Under the pieces are notes generated by a model. That model saw only the letters and a list, made by a program, of their open reading frames with translations, was not told where the DNA came from and did not search any database. From contig NZ_CP031222.1 in assembly GCF_003351745.1 (NCBI RefSeq), positions 1,470,207-1,534,206 of the forward strand: DNA of 64,000 bases, written 5' to 3'. Position numbers and translations under genes: made by a program. The stretch is from Aquirhabdus parva. Its GTDB lineage: Bacteria; Pseudomonadota; Gammaproteobacteria; Pseudomonadales; Moraxellaceae. Position 1 is the first letter of the stretch. The number at the start of each line of letters is the position of its first letter. Positions 19,332 through 28,647 of this stretch are shown here, in pieces.

Positions 19332-20681
19332 ATGAGTAATATGATGACCAATACTGGTAAAGCTGGGTCAAATAATGCTGCGGATATATACTCGCTTGCT
19401 TTGCATATTCCTCCATTTTCTCCAACCGATACCGTGAATGATGTGGCTGCACAATTTATGCAGCCAGATTATCAGGTAATTCTTTCTGCGCCTATCGTAC
19501 ATGATGGTATTCCTGTTGGTGTCATTACACGTTACCAACTGCATAACATCTTTATGAAAAACTTTGGTCGCGAGCTATTTGGCCGCAAGCCAATTGCTGA
19601 GTTTATGCAAAAAAACTTTTTGGTCGTCGATGTTCATATGCCAGTTGCTGATGCCGCCAGTTATATCTCTGCAAACATCCAGCAGCCGCTATCGGAAGAT
19701 TTTGTCATAACGGAGCAGGGGCGCTATCTCGGACTAGGTTCTGTAATTGCGCTTCTAGGTGCCATGGAGCGCCAAGTCACCCAGAATGCTCATGAACTTT
19801 CAAATGCTTATCGTGAATTAAAGTCCTCTCAAGCCCAATTGGTACAGTCTGAGAAAATGGCGTCACTCGGGCAGATGGTTGCTGGTGTAGCTCATGAGAT
19901 TAATACGCCTCTAGGTTACGTCAAAAATAATGTTGAGATTGTTCAAGAATTCATTGAACAGCTACGCCAAATGAATGGCATGCATCAGGATTTAGTTGGC
20001 GTGATTCTATCCCCAGAAGGCAATGACGTTGCGATTGCTGAGAAGTTAGCTGAACTTGATGACTTACAAAGCATGATTCAACCGGAGTTACTTTTTGAGG
20101 ATATGCTGGCGATCTTTAATGATACCAACTATGGTTTAGAGCAGATCAATGAGTTAGTTTTAGGACTTAAAAACTTTAGCCGACTTGATCAGGCGATGAC
20201 AGATAGCGTATCGCTTAATGATTGTGTGAATTCATCACTGCTCATTGCTAAAAATACTTTGAAAAATGGAATTCAAGTGATCAAGCAATTTGGCGATTTG
20301 CCTAAAATTTCTTGTGCACCGTCGCAAATTAATCAGGTGTTATTAAATCTCTTGACCAATGCGGCTCAAGCCATGAACGGTAATGGCAAAATTTTGATCA
20401 AGACGTGGTCAGATGAGAGCAATGTTTATATTTCTGTCCAGGATACGGGAAAAGGGATGCCACCCGAAGTACTTGCCAAAATTTTTGACCCGTTCTACAC
20501 CACCAAACCGGTGGGAGAAGGGACGGGTCTGGGTTTGTCAATTTCATACCAAATTATTGAACAACACGGCGGTCGTATTCGAGTTGCATCAGAAGTAGGA
20601 CGTGGCACACGTTTTGGAATTACGTTACCAAGAAAGCAGAAAGCGGTCCCCGTTATCCAAGCCGTTTTAGCCGAAGTCTAA
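19332..20681 (+). CDS. Sensor histidine kinase with N-terminal CBS-pair domain
   Basis: 449 residues, no membrane helices. Residues about 25-145 look like a CBS pair (two rounds of a P-x-D-T-V-x-D-V-A / G-x-x-V-G-V-I-T pattern). A short coiled linker leads to the dimerisation/phosphorylation site H188 in GQMVAGVAHEINTPLGYVKNN. The ATPase domain has an N-box (QVLLNLLTNAAQAMNG), DTGKGMP near 372 and GTGLGLS near 397. CBS pairs usually bind adenine nucleotides, so it may sense energy state (inference). The ATG at 19332 is 7 bases after GGAAGAG. It pairs with the response regulator 63 bases downstream. Confidence 0.85.
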   Translation: MSNMMTNTGKAGSNNAADIYSLALHIPPFSPTDTVNDVAAQFMQPDYQVILSAPIVHDGIPVGVITRYQLHNIFMKNFGRELFGRKPIAEFMQKNFLVVDVHMPVADAASYISANIQQPLSEDFVITEQGRYLGLGSVIALLGAMERQVTQNAHELSNAYRELKSSQAQLVQSEKMASLGQMVAGVAHEINTPLGYVKNNVEIVQEFIEQLRQMNGMHQDLVGVILSPEGNDVAIAEKLAELDDLQSMIQPELLFEDMLAIFNDTNYGLEQINELVLGLKNFSRLDQAMTDSVSLNDCVNSSLLIAKNTLKNGIQVIKQFGDLPKISCAPSQINQVLLNLLTNAAQAMNGNGKILIKTWSDESNVYISVQDTGKGMPPEVLAKIFDPFYTTKPVGEGTGLGLSISYQIIEQHGGRIRVASEVGRGTRFGITLPRKQKAVPVIQAVLAEV

Positions 20682-20744
20682 TGAGCCAACTAAAATTAAG
20701 CGTCATGACTAGTCACAAGCCAATACATCGGCAGGAGTAATAAG

Positions 20745-21701
20745 ATGCAAGAAAAACCAAAGATTTTGCTGGTGGATGATGAAGAGCGTATCTTACGTTC
20801 ACTCAGTATGCTACTCCGTACACAATATCAAATCTTTGCAACGAGCGATGGTCACGAAGCGCTACGAATTTTGGGCCAAGAAAAAATTCACGTGATTATT
20901 TCCGATCAGCGTATGCCAATCATGACCGGCACAGAGCTGCTCAGTAAAGCGAAAGAGATTGCACCGGATACCATTCGCATTTTATTGACGGGTTATTCTG
21001 ATGCTGATGCTGCATTAGATGCACTGAATGATGGTGAGATTTTCCGCTATATCAATAAGCCTTGGGGACCTAAAGAGTTGCGAGAAACGATTGCGCAGGC
21101 TGCAAATATTGCTGGAAAACTTGAAGCCTTACCGAGTGAGCCTTTATTACAGCAAGTTCCGATATTGCGAGCAGAAATTATAAGCAATCAGGGATTGGTT
21201 TGCTTGGTTTTAGATCGTGATGAAAATACTTATCTCGTCGTGAAAGAAATATTGGGAAACTCCCACGAAGTGGTCTGGAGTCAAGATGTCAATTCTGCTT
21301 TATCCGTTTTGACCAGCCGCTCCGTGGCTATTATGGTGACCGAACTGAGTTTAGGGGATGTGGATCTGAGCACAATGATCAAGACGCTCAAGCAAGAACA
21401 TCCTGAATTATTGACCATTATTCTGACCAATTTTAAAGATACTGCGCGACTCGTTGAGTTGATCAATCAAGCTCAAGTGTTTCGTTATTTGCCAAAACCA
21501 GTTCGGAAGGGTCTACTCGGTAAGAGTATTGAATCGTCGATCGTACGTTATCGTACGTTAAATGCCCAGCCAGAACGCCTTGAAACACAAGTTGTAGAGA
21601 GCATTCAAGATCCGTTACAAAAGGCGGAGTCGAATAAGGTAGCAGACTTTCTTGCTCAGTTACGTGCGAAAATTAATCGTAGCTTAACTGCGGGGCTTTA
21701 A
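20745..21701 (+). CDS. Response regulator with one canonical and one degenerate receiver domain
   Basis: 318 residues. The first receiver (about 5-125) is complete: DDEE acidic pocket, phospho-acceptor D54 in IISDQRMP, and FRYINKPW. A second receiver-like unit spans about 148-275: CLVLDRDENTY at the start, FRYLPKPV near the end, but Glu200 (MVTELSLG) at the acceptor position. No HTH, GGDEF, EAL or HD-GYP output domain is visible, so output is probably by protein contact. It follows the CBS-domain kinase on the same strand with a purine-rich ribosome-binding site (GGAG). Confidence 0.85.
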   Translation: MQEKPKILLVDDEERILRSLSMLLRTQYQIFATSDGHEALRILGQEKIHVIISDQRMPIMTGTELLSKAKEIAPDTIRILLTGYSDADAALDALNDGEIFRYINKPWGPKELRETIAQAANIAGKLEALPSEPLLQQVPILRAEIISNQGLVCLVLDRDENTYLVVKEILGNSHEVVWSQDVNSALSVLTSRSVAIMVTELSLGDVDLSTMIKTLKQEHPELLTIILTNFKDTARLVELINQAQVFRYLPKPVRKGLLGKSIESSIVRYRTLNAQPERLETQVVESIQDPLQKAESNKVADFLAQLRAKINRSLTAGL

Positions 21702-21909
21702 GCGTTTAAAATAGTGCACTCCTTCAAGACAACATGTTTGTTCCTGTGGAGGGGTGTCATTTCCAACTGAAGCTAATCCTATAATACTTTCTACAGCAGC
21801 ACATTTTTCACGGATTAAAACTGTGTAATCCTTTAGCCTGAACACGAATTCATATAAACTATCGTATATTCAAAACATGTCATGTTTCAATATTTTCGAG
21901 TACCTTTGT

Positions 21910-22578
21910 ATGTCCGATACCAACCAACAAAATTTATTAAAACAAGCTGTTGCACAAGCGGCGTTGGCTCATTTGCCCAAAGGGGGAGTGATTGGTGTTG
22001 GTACAGGAAGTACGGTTAATTTTCTCATTGATTTGCTCCCTCAGCTTAAACTAGCTGGCGCTGTTGCGAGCTCTAAAGCCACAGAAGATCGCTTAAAGGC
22101 TGTTGGTATTGAGGTTGTTGAGTTAAATCAAGTGGGTAGTTTGGATGTTTATATCGATGGTGCTGACGAAATTGATCGTCATTTGCATATGATTAAAGGT
22201 GGCGGCGGCGCACTAACACGTGAAAAAATTGTCGCATCAGTCGCTAAACGATTCATCTGTATTGCGGATGAATCTAAATGGGTCGAACAATTGGGTCGAG
22301 CTTTTCCCTTACCTATAGAAGTGATCCCGATGGCGCGTTCGGCGGTAGGTCGTAAGCTTGTCACCTTGGGTGGATCCCCTGCTTATCGTCAAGGCTTCGT
22401 GACCGATAACGGCAATTTGATTTTGGATGTTCATAATTTGAATATCTTAAATGCGATTGCTTTAGAGAGTGAGCTGAATGATATTGCTGGCGTGGTATGC
22501 AATGGGCTGTTCGCGAAGCAAGGCGCAGATTTGGCATTACTCGCAGGACCCAATGGGGTGCGCGAAGTCTCTCGTTAA
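21910..22578 (+). CDS. rpiA: Ribose-5-phosphate isomerase A
   Basis: 222 residues (219 in E. coli). [14 protein letters not shown] is the phosphate-binding loop, [11 protein letters not shown] contains the catalytic acid region, and [12 protein letters not shown] follows. It interconverts ribose-5-phosphate and ribulose-5-phosphate. The ATG at 21910 gives the family N-terminus; an earlier in-frame ATG at 21877 adds residues not seen in the family. A YgjP-like gene starts 16 bases after the stop, probably in the same operon. Confidence 0.96.
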   Translation: MSDTNQQNLLKQAVAQAALAHLPKGGVIGVGTGSTVNFLIDLLPQLKLAGAVASSKATEDRLKAVGIEVVELNQVGSLDVYIDGADEIDRHLHMIKGGGGALTREKIVASVAKRFICIADESKWVEQLGRAFPLPIEVIPMARSAVGRKLVTLGGSPAYRQGFVTDNGNLILDVHNLNILNAIALESELNDIAGVVCNGLFAKQGADLALLAGPNGVREVSR

Positions 22579-22594
22579 GTGGTAGGTTAAAACA

Positions 22595-23335
22595 TTGGTT
22601 TTTTGGGGTCGCAAAGCGGCAGATGATGAGACTGATTTACCTGAGATTGAGTGGCGGGTAAACTCAAGGGCTAAACGTTTACGCTTAACCCTCAAATCTG
22701 GTCGAGTATGGGTCACGATACCACCGCGTACATCAGACACAACTGTCAGAAAATTTTTGAAAGAAACCCAGCTTTGGCTTAAAGAGAATTGGGCAAAGCA
22801 ACTGCAAATCAAAAGACAACATGAGCAGCATTTGGCTGATCATCCTCAAGATGTCAGTCAATCGATTACCAATAATACGGAGCTTAGTCTTCCTGCGCTT
22901 AATCAAACTTGGCGTTTGGAAATTTCAGATGCACATAAAAGAGTAACAGTACGCGGCGAAACGATTTTTATCCCAGAAGTCAATGCGTCAGCTTCTTTAA
23001 AGCAATGGGTAAAGCACCAAGCACAGTCTTATCTCCCTCTTCGTTTGGCAGAGCTTGCTACAATTCACCATTTTCAATATACGGGCTGCACGATACGTCA
23101 TGCTCGTACGCGTTGGGGAAGTTGTACACGTCAAGGTAAGATCAACTTGAATGCGTCATTGATCCTACTTGCTCCGGAGCTTCTGGATTATGTGTTACTG
23201 CATGAACTTTGCCACACCCGACAATTTAATCATTCACCGTTATTTTGGGCTGAGATGATGGCAGTTTGCCCAACTTTTGCGAACGATCGGCAATTGTTGA
23301 AGAAAACGGTGCTACCGCAGTGGTGGAGTGCCTGA
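22595..23335 (+). CDS. YgjP/DUF45-type zinc metallopeptidase
   Basis: 246 residues. The C-terminal half has the family signature: RWGSCTRQGKINLN, then the zinc motif HELCHTRQFNHSPLFW (H-E-x2-H ... N-H-S). This is the DUF45 (WLM/SprT-related) fold. The N-terminus SRAKRLRLTLKSGRVWVTIPP matches the usual start of these proteins. The start appears to be TTG, 8 bases after AGG, as no ATG in frame precedes the conserved region. Cytoplasmic; physiological substrate unknown. Confidence 0.82.
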   Translation: MVFWGRKAADDETDLPEIEWRVNSRAKRLRLTLKSGRVWVTIPPRTSDTTVRKFLKETQLWLKENWAKQLQIKRQHEQHLADHPQDVSQSITNNTELSLPALNQTWRLEISDAHKRVTVRGETIFIPEVNASASLKQWVKHQAQSYLPLRLAELATIHHFQYTGCTIRHARTRWGSCTRQGKINLNASLILLAPELLDYVLLHELCHTRQFNHSPLFWAEMMAVCPTFANDRQLLKKTVLPQWWSA

Positions 23336-23655
23336 TCTCTCAGTTTATTTAAAATAGGTATTCCTGATCGAAGTTTAAGTCATGAAGAAGCATATTGTTT
23401 TGCACATCTCATATCCATTTATATCTTCAACCCCTCACGAATGACTAAATTGATCATTCTTCCCTATAAAAACAACAGATGTGCTATATCGCTTATTCAA
23501 TGATTTTGTTATAAAGCCATGTGCATTTTAGTAAGGGCAGGATTGTCCTGCATTATGGCAATGATAGACTCGATGATGTTCATGCAATTTTAGGATAGCG
23601 TGGTAAATTGGGTTTATTAAATACTATTTAACGACATATAAAACGAGGAATGGAC
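23336..23655. other. Intergenic region before the SCP2 gene
   Basis: Non-coding. It contains a small hairpin (GCAGGA-TTG-TCCTGC near 23537) without a T-tract, and AT-rich sequence that could hold the promoter of the SCP2 gene. No confident promoter boxes or conserved short frames were found. Confidence 0.5.
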
Positions 23656-24042
23656 ATGGCAACTTTTTTGACAAATGAATGGTTTGACAAAGTTGATCAA
23701 CTGACTCAGGCAGCTGGCGATCTTAACCTCCCACCTGCACTTGCCAATTTGGCATTGAATATGAACGTCAGCGGTGGTGCTGATGGTGATGTTGATCTGG
23801 CACTTGATGGTGGAAAAATTGTCAAAGGTCTGTCCCCAAATGCAAAAGCAACATTGCAATTAGATGCAGCAACTTTGCGTAAAGTATTTTTGGAGTTTGA
23901 TATGGCTGCAGCAATGCAAGCGTTCATGTCAGGTAAAATCAAAGTACAAGGCGACATGACTCAATTGATGGCGTTGCAAACTGCTCGTCCAAGCCAAGAA
24001 CAAAAAGACTTGTTCAAAAGCGTATTGGCAGAAACTGAATAA
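23656..24042 (+). CDS. SCP2 sterol/lipid-binding domain protein
   Basis: 128 residues of a stand-alone SCP2 fold: alternating strands VDLALDGGKIVKGL and KATLQLDAATLRKVFLEFD, then MQAFMSGKIKVQGDMTQLMALQ, the typical C-terminal helix and loop. GAGGA is 6 bases before the chosen ATG at 23656; the ATG at 23650 abuts it and is too close. Likely binds lipids or acyl chains in the cytoplasm. Partner unknown. A strong terminator follows, so it is probably monocistronic. Confidence 0.85.
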   Translation: MATFLTNEWFDKVDQLTQAAGDLNLPPALANLALNMNVSGGADGDVDLALDGGKIVKGLSPNAKATLQLDAATLRKVFLEFDMAAAMQAFMSGKIKVQGDMTQLMALQTARPSQEQKDLFKSVLAETE

Positions 24043-24086
24043 TTGAGAGGAAGATTCTCTAGCAAATGCTGATGGGATACTCTCTA

Positions 24087-24123
24087 AAAATAAACCCGCT
24101 TCTTCAAGCGGGTTTATTTTTTC
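24087..24123. terminator. Bidirectional terminator after the SCP2 gene
   Basis: AAATAAACCCGCTT and AAGCGGGTTTATTT pair around CTTC, with a T-run on the plus strand and A-run on the other side. It serves the converging gene at 24139 too. Confidence 0.9.
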
Positions 24124-24138
24124 TCAAAGATGCTTTAT

Positions 24139-25149
24139 TTACATTCTTTCTATTGGGGCATAGACTGCAGCTTGCAGCCAGATGTTACCGCGGATAAATT
24201 CACCCGCTTGAATGTTTGCAGGTGCCTCACCACGCGGGAAATAAGCAATTTGAATGATCAAAGGTTTCGCATCAGGCTCGCGTAGAATAACGACATCAAG
24301 TAGCTGTCCAGCTTCTGACATGAAGTTCAGGGGTTGTACACCTAACACTTCTCCTTGGAACCATGCTTCATCTTCCTGACCGAAATTCTCACCGAATAAA
24401 TAAGCCACCATATTGGATAAATCTAAGGTGACTGGTGCTTCATCATCGGGTGTTTTGGCTTGCCATGCGGCTAGTTTTTCTTGGAGATCATCAGGCGCAA
24501 CACCGTTGTTATTCGCGAGAATTTCATTGAGTGCGCGGTGGTGACGTATCGCAGCTGGATCGTCGACAACGATGGTCTCCCCACTACCAACGCGTTCAAT
24601 CTCATAAGCAAAAGCCCCTAGATACGCGTGATAAATGACTTTGCTCTGGTAGCGATGTTGATTGACTGCATAGAGTGCATCGAATGCATAGAGTGTGGCA
24701 CCATCAGACGTTTCTAAGGTCAATACAGCCTCAAGAGAATGCTCACAATGTAGTACGCGACTTACGCGGACTTCGGTATACCACTTACTGTCCAAGAAAG
24801 GATAGGCGCTGCGAACTGCGGTAGGACGACCATCCTTGACATCTAATATCTGTGCGACTTGAATTGTGCCTTCTGGACCTGTAATCAGCCAGTGTGCGGC
24901 TTGATCATCTGTATTGGGATCAACATCAAAAGCTAAACCTCGAGGCATCACCGCATCATCAATGGAGTGTTCCAACCATTTAGGCACGACGACGTTTATG
25001 TTATCGGTCAGGATTTCCCAGTGTGCACCATGATCGCCTAATGTTGCACAATCGACTTTTAAAAGTTCTGGCGGGGAGTTATGTGATCTAGATTGCTTTG
25101 ATTCCGATTGTGCTAAGTGATTTATAGTTTGATTCAGCTGTTCGGTCAT
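24139..25149 (-). CDS. Conserved hypothetical protein, possibly with OB-like beta modules
   Basis: 336 residues, acidic, no signal peptide or membrane helix. I do not recognise a named family. Both halves contain beta-rich stretches: EGTIQVAQILDVKDGRP..., and near the C-terminus WFQGEVLGVQPLNF... then AGEFIRGNIWLQAAVY, which is reminiscent of an OB-like barrel closing strand (low-confidence inference). A charged linker (DDLQEKLAAWQAKTPDDEAP) separates them. The ATG at 25149 follows GGAG; a TTG four codons upstream lies too close to it. The gene is monocistronic, divergent from the SDR gene. Confidence 0.75.
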   Translation of the reverse strand: MTEQLNQTINHLAQSESKQSRSHNSPPELLKVDCATLGDHGAHWEILTDNINVVVPKWLEHSIDDAVMPRGLAFDVDPNTDDQAAHWLITGPEGTIQVAQILDVKDGRPTAVRSAYPFLDSKWYTEVRVSRVLHCEHSLEAVLTLETSDGATLYAFDALYAVNQHRYQSKVIYHAYLGAFAYEIERVGSGETIVVDDPAAIRHHRALNEILANNNGVAPDDLQEKLAAWQAKTPDDEAPVTLDLSNMVAYLFGENFGQEDEAWFQGEVLGVQPLNFMSEAGQLLDVVILREPDAKPLIIQIAYFPRGEAPANIQAGEFIRGNIWLQAAVYAPIERM

Positions 25150-25365
25150 TCTTAGCTCCAAGCGGGGTTATGTAGTGCAATGTATCAAGGCCTATGTACT
25201 GATGATCAGGTCAATAACGGTTTAAACAATCTTATCCATCAGACTGACAAAAATAGACAAAATCACCTAAGCTACTATAGTCATAATCAGTATTCATTTA
25301 ATATCAATGATTCTTGCAATAGATATATGCAAAGTCATCACACATTGTTAATAGGGATAGTCCAG

Positions 25366-26160
25366 ATGGATTTCAACGATACATTACAACAGAAAGTTGC
25401 GCTGGTCACGGGTGGTGCATCAGGTTTAGGTCTAGCAACTGTAAAGCAACTGGCTGCTAAGGGCGCCAAAGTGGCTATTTTTGACCTCAACCGTGATCAA
25501 GCCGATCAGGTTGCGTCTGAATTGGGGACAAATGTCCGTGCTTATACTGTGAATGTCAGTGATGAAGTCTCTGTTAAAACTGCAATTGATCAAGTTGTAG
25601 AGGATTTTGGTGGCCTGCACATTGCGGTGAATTGCGCTGGAATCGGATCGGCGAGTCGCACAGTGGGAAAAAATGGACCGCATTCATTAGAGCTTTTTAG
25701 CAAAGTAATTACCATCAATTTGATTGGTACCTTTAATGTAACTCGTCTTGCAGCTGAAGCCATGCAGCATAATACGCCAGACAGTACAGATGAGAATACG
25801 GACTATGAGCGCGGTGTGATTATTAACACAGCCTCAGTTGCAGCATTTGATGGTCAGATTGGGCAGGTTGCCTATGCCGCTTCTAAAGGAGGAGTAGTCG
25901 GGATGACTCTGCCTCTCGCTCGGGATCTTGCCGTGATCGGAATTCGCGTAAATACCATTGCACCGGGTATTTTTAATACCCCTTTGATGAATGCATCGCC
26001 TGATAGTGTGAAATTACCGTTGATAGAAATGACTCAATTTCCAAAGCGTTTAGGTTATCCAGAAGAGTATGCGAAGCTTGCTTTGCATATCATTGAAAAT
26101 CGTTTTATGAATGGTGAGACGATTCGTTTAGACGGTGCCATCAGGATGCAACCACGCTAA
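25366..26160 (+). CDS. Short-chain dehydrogenase/3-hydroxyacyl-CoA dehydrogenase type 2-like
   Basis: 264 residues, classical SDR. The nucleotide motif [11 protein letters not shown], acidic residue of AIFDLNRD (NAD preference), NCAGIG, and catalytic Ser/Tyr/Lys in [23 protein letters not shown] are all present. APGIFNTPL and the C-terminal [17 protein letters not shown] match bacterial homologues of 3-hydroxyacyl-CoA dehydrogenase type II. The start at 25366 follows GGGA; the frame opens earlier without family similarity. Its stop overlaps the next start (TAATG), so translation is coupled to the YaiI-like gene. Likely role: fatty-acid or branched-chain beta-oxidation. Confidence 0.88.
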   Translation: MDFNDTLQQKVALVTGGASGLGLATVKQLAAKGAKVAIFDLNRDQADQVASELGTNVRAYTVNVSDEVSVKTAIDQVVEDFGGLHIAVNCAGIGSASRTVGKNGPHSLELFSKVITINLIGTFNVTRLAAEAMQHNTPDSTDENTDYERGVIINTASVAAFDGQIGQVAYAASKGGVVGMTLPLARDLAVIGIRVNTIAPGIFNTPLMNASPDSVKLPLIEMTQFPKRLGYPEEYAKLALHIIENRFMNGETIRLDGAIRMQPR

Positions 26161-26735
26161 TGAGCCATACACCAGTTAATCCATCCCCTCAACCTTCAGT
26201 TGAATCGTCGAGTATTTCGCCGACGATGACATTATGGATTGATGCGGATGCGTGCCCCCGAATCCTACGCGAAGTGATTTTTCGTGCAGCGGATCGCCAC
26301 CGATTACCGACGATTTTTGTAGCGAATCAACCTGTAGGTATTACACCTTCGACATTGATCAGATCAATTCAGGTTTCTGGCGGTGCAGATATGGCGGATC
26401 AAGAAATCGTATCGCGTATGAAAGCCGGTGATTTAGTGATGACTCAGGATATTCCTTTAGCAGCACAAGTGATTGAGAAGGGGGGTACAGCTTTACATCC
26501 TAGGGGGGAGGTGTTCACCACAGAGAATGTTCGTGCTCGACTGCATTTACGTGATTTTATGGATAGTCTTCGTGGTGCTGGGGTTCAGACTGGTGGGCCG
26601 CCCCCACTCAATGATCGTGACAAAAAACAGTTTGCTGATGGCTTAGAAAAAACCATTGTTCGTTTAAAGCGTATCGCACAGCAGCAATTGCTTGCGGAAC
26701 AAGCAAAGCTTGCAAATAGTGACTCAAAGGATTAA
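26160..26735 (+). CDS. YaiI/YqxD family protein (DUF188)
   Basis: 191 residues; the conserved domain starts at about residue 22 with [23 protein letters not shown] and continues through [31 protein letters not shown] and LHPRGEVFT. This is the DUF188 family, PIN-like in fold and of unknown activity. The N-terminal ~20 residues (rich in Ser and Pro) are an extension compared with typical 150-residue members. Start overlaps the SDR stop by one base. glpD begins 22 bases downstream. Confidence 0.9.
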   Translation: MSHTPVNPSPQPSVESSSISPTMTLWIDADACPRILREVIFRAADRHRLPTIFVANQPVGITPSTLIRSIQVSGGADMADQEIVSRMKAGDLVMTQDIPLAAQVIEKGGTALHPRGEVFTTENVRARLHLRDFMDSLRGAGVQTGGPPPLNDRDKKQFADGLEKTIVRLKRIAQQQLLAEQAKLANSDSKD

Positions 26736-26757
26736 ACACGGAAAATACATATCCATT

Positions 26758-28389
26758 ATGACAAACGATAGCTTGGCAGCAGAACCTGATTTGAATGATT
26801 CAATCTACGATTTGGTCGTTATTGGAGGTGGTATTAATGGCGTGGGAATAGCACGCGATGCAGCAGGTCGTGGTTTACGTGTATTGTTGGTTGAAAAAGG
26901 GGATTTTGCTGGAGCGACATCGAGTGCATCCAGTAAGCTTATTCATGGTGGTTTACGTTACCTTGAATATTATGAGTTCCGTTTAGTTCGCGAAGCCTTG
27001 GCTGAACGTGAGCGACTCCTTGCCATTGCCCCTCATATCGCATGGCCGATGAGTTTTGTTATGCCGCATATCGCAGGTTTACGTCCGCGTTGGATGATCC
27101 GTACAGGGCTTTTTTTGTATGATCGATTGGGTGGTCGCATTTCCTTGGCAAAATCTAAAGCGGTCACCTTGACGAATACCCTTTTGGGAAAGCCGCTTAA
27201 AGCCTTATTCAGTCAAGGGTTCACATATTCAGATGCATGGGTTGATGACGCGCGACTTGTTGTATTAAACGCGCTATCTGCGCAGCAGCATGGTGCGCAA
27301 TTGTTGCCGCGAGTGAGTTTTGAGCAAGCCAAGCGGGTAGGTCATTTTTGGCATATCGAGGTTAAGCCGACAGAAATTCATCCATCACCAGAACAGATAC
27401 CCACCCATATCCGAGCTCGAATGCTGGTCAACGCCAGTGGTCCGTGGGTAGAAAGCGTGAGAGCTCGTATTGAGCTGAATGATTCTATTCTTGATGAAGG
27501 GATTCTTGAATCGAACATCAAGACTCAAAAGCAGGCGGGGCTTGGCCAATTACGATTAGTACAAGGTTCGCATATGGTTGTTGCACAATGTTATGAAGGA
27601 AATCATGCTTATATCCTTCAGCATACTGATCGACGAGTTATTTTTATGCTGCCCTATGAGCATGATTATACCTTGATCGGAACGACTGATTTACCGCTTA
27701 CTGATCCAAATCAACAGCCAACAATGACGGATGCTGAAGTTGAATATCTGTGTGATGCAGTTAATCAATATCTAGAGCACCCTGTCAAACCACAAGATGT
27801 CATCTGGCGCTATAGTGGCGTGCGTCCACTCATGGATCAAGGGGATACGGATAATCCATCCGCAGTTTCTCGTGATTATGAACTTAAAATCGAGGCATTA
27901 AATGAGGTAGTGCCGTTACTGACGGTGTTAGGCGGGAAACTGACAACCTATCGTAAACTCGCAGAACATGCGCTGGATGACTTATCTGACTTCTGTATAG
28001 ATTTGCCTAAAGGTTGGACAGATCAGGAAGTCTTACCTGGTGGGGATATTCCTGATGGTTGGCATGGTTTTGAGGCTTGGCAGACTCAATTTATCGCGCA
28101 GTATCCAGATCTCGATTCGGAGTGGCTTGCCAGTATAACTCGGCGGTATGGTACGTTGATACCTCAAGTTCTCAGTAGCCTTAAATCACAGTCAGCGCCC
28201 TTTGGTGTAAGTGATTTAGGCTTGCACTTTGGTGGTGGCTTATATGAATGTGAAGTTCGTTATTTAAGACAAAACGAATGGGCTTGGCAAGCAGAAGATA
28301 TTCTTTGGCGTAGAACGAAATGCGGTTTACACATGACCGTTGATGAGCGCATTTCCTTTGAAAAATGGTTTAAGCAACACAATCTTTAA
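26758..28389 (+). CDS. glpD: Aerobic glycerol-3-phosphate dehydrogenase
   Basis: 543 residues. VVIGGGINGVGIARDAAGRGLRVLLVEK is the FAD-binding motif and SSASSKLIHGGLRYLEYYEFRLVREAL is the GlpD signature. The C-terminal domain (WRYSGVRPLMD, then LTVLGGKLTTYRKLAEHA) is complete. It oxidises glycerol-3-phosphate to dihydroxyacetone phosphate at the inner membrane and passes electrons to ubiquinone. The ATG at 26758 gives the family start. No glpK, glpF or glpR is adjacent; gpsA, the opposing biosynthetic enzyme, lies elsewhere in the window. Confidence 0.95.
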   Translation: MTNDSLAAEPDLNDSIYDLVVIGGGINGVGIARDAAGRGLRVLLVEKGDFAGATSSASSKLIHGGLRYLEYYEFRLVREALAERERLLAIAPHIAWPMSFVMPHIAGLRPRWMIRTGLFLYDRLGGRISLAKSKAVTLTNTLLGKPLKALFSQGFTYSDAWVDDARLVVLNALSAQQHGAQLLPRVSFEQAKRVGHFWHIEVKPTEIHPSPEQIPTHIRARMLVNASGPWVESVRARIELNDSILDEGILESNIKTQKQAGLGQLRLVQGSHMVVAQCYEGNHAYILQHTDRRVIFMLPYEHDYTLIGTTDLPLTDPNQQPTMTDAEVEYLCDAVNQYLEHPVKPQDVIWRYSGVRPLMDQGDTDNPSAVSRDYELKIEALNEVVPLLTVLGGKLTTYRKLAEHALDDLSDFCIDLPKGWTDQEVLPGGDIPDGWHGFEAWQTQFIAQYPDLDSEWLASITRRYGTLIPQVLSSLKSQSAPFGVSDLGLHFGGGLYECEVRYLRQNEWAWQAEDILWRRTKCGLHMTVDERISFEKWFKQHNL

Positions 28390-28521
28390 AGCGTGGATGA
28401 TTTAGAAGTCATTTGTTTCTGCAACAGTAGCATTTTGATAACGCTCATATGATATCGCGGGAATTAATATCACATCATCACGAAAATGCACCTTGCCAAA
28501 TCCCCAGTGAATCCCCATAAA

Positions 28522-28530
28522 TGTTATAAT
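28522..28530 (+). promoter_or_regulatory. Extended -10 promoter element of nfuA
   Basis: TGTTATAAT is an exact extended -10 hexamer with TG motif. Transcription would begin near 28537 and leave a leader of about 110 bases before the nfuA start. No good -35 is seen at 17 bases, which extended -10 promoters can lack. Confidence 0.6.
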
Positions 28531-28608
28531 AGAAAGCATTGATGGATACTGCTGAGATTAGGTGATTGATAATCTAGCGTGTAGAGATCACCAAATACGT
28601 TTCAATTC

Positions 28609-28627
28609 AGTTTGCACAGTGCAAACT
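28609..28627 (+). repeat. Hairpin in the nfuA leader
   Basis: AGTTTGCA and TGCAAACT form an 8-bp stem around CAG, ending 10 bases before the GAGGA ribosome-binding site of nfuA. It is a possible regulatory structure or protein-binding dyad. Confidence 0.55.
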
Positions 28628-28647
28628 AAATATTGCGAGGAATCAAA

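Noticed and set aside
23388-23450. 20-codon frame MKKHIVLHIS... before the SCP2 gene
   Set aside because: No ribosome-binding site, and neither hydrophobic nor compositionally biased enough to support a small protein.
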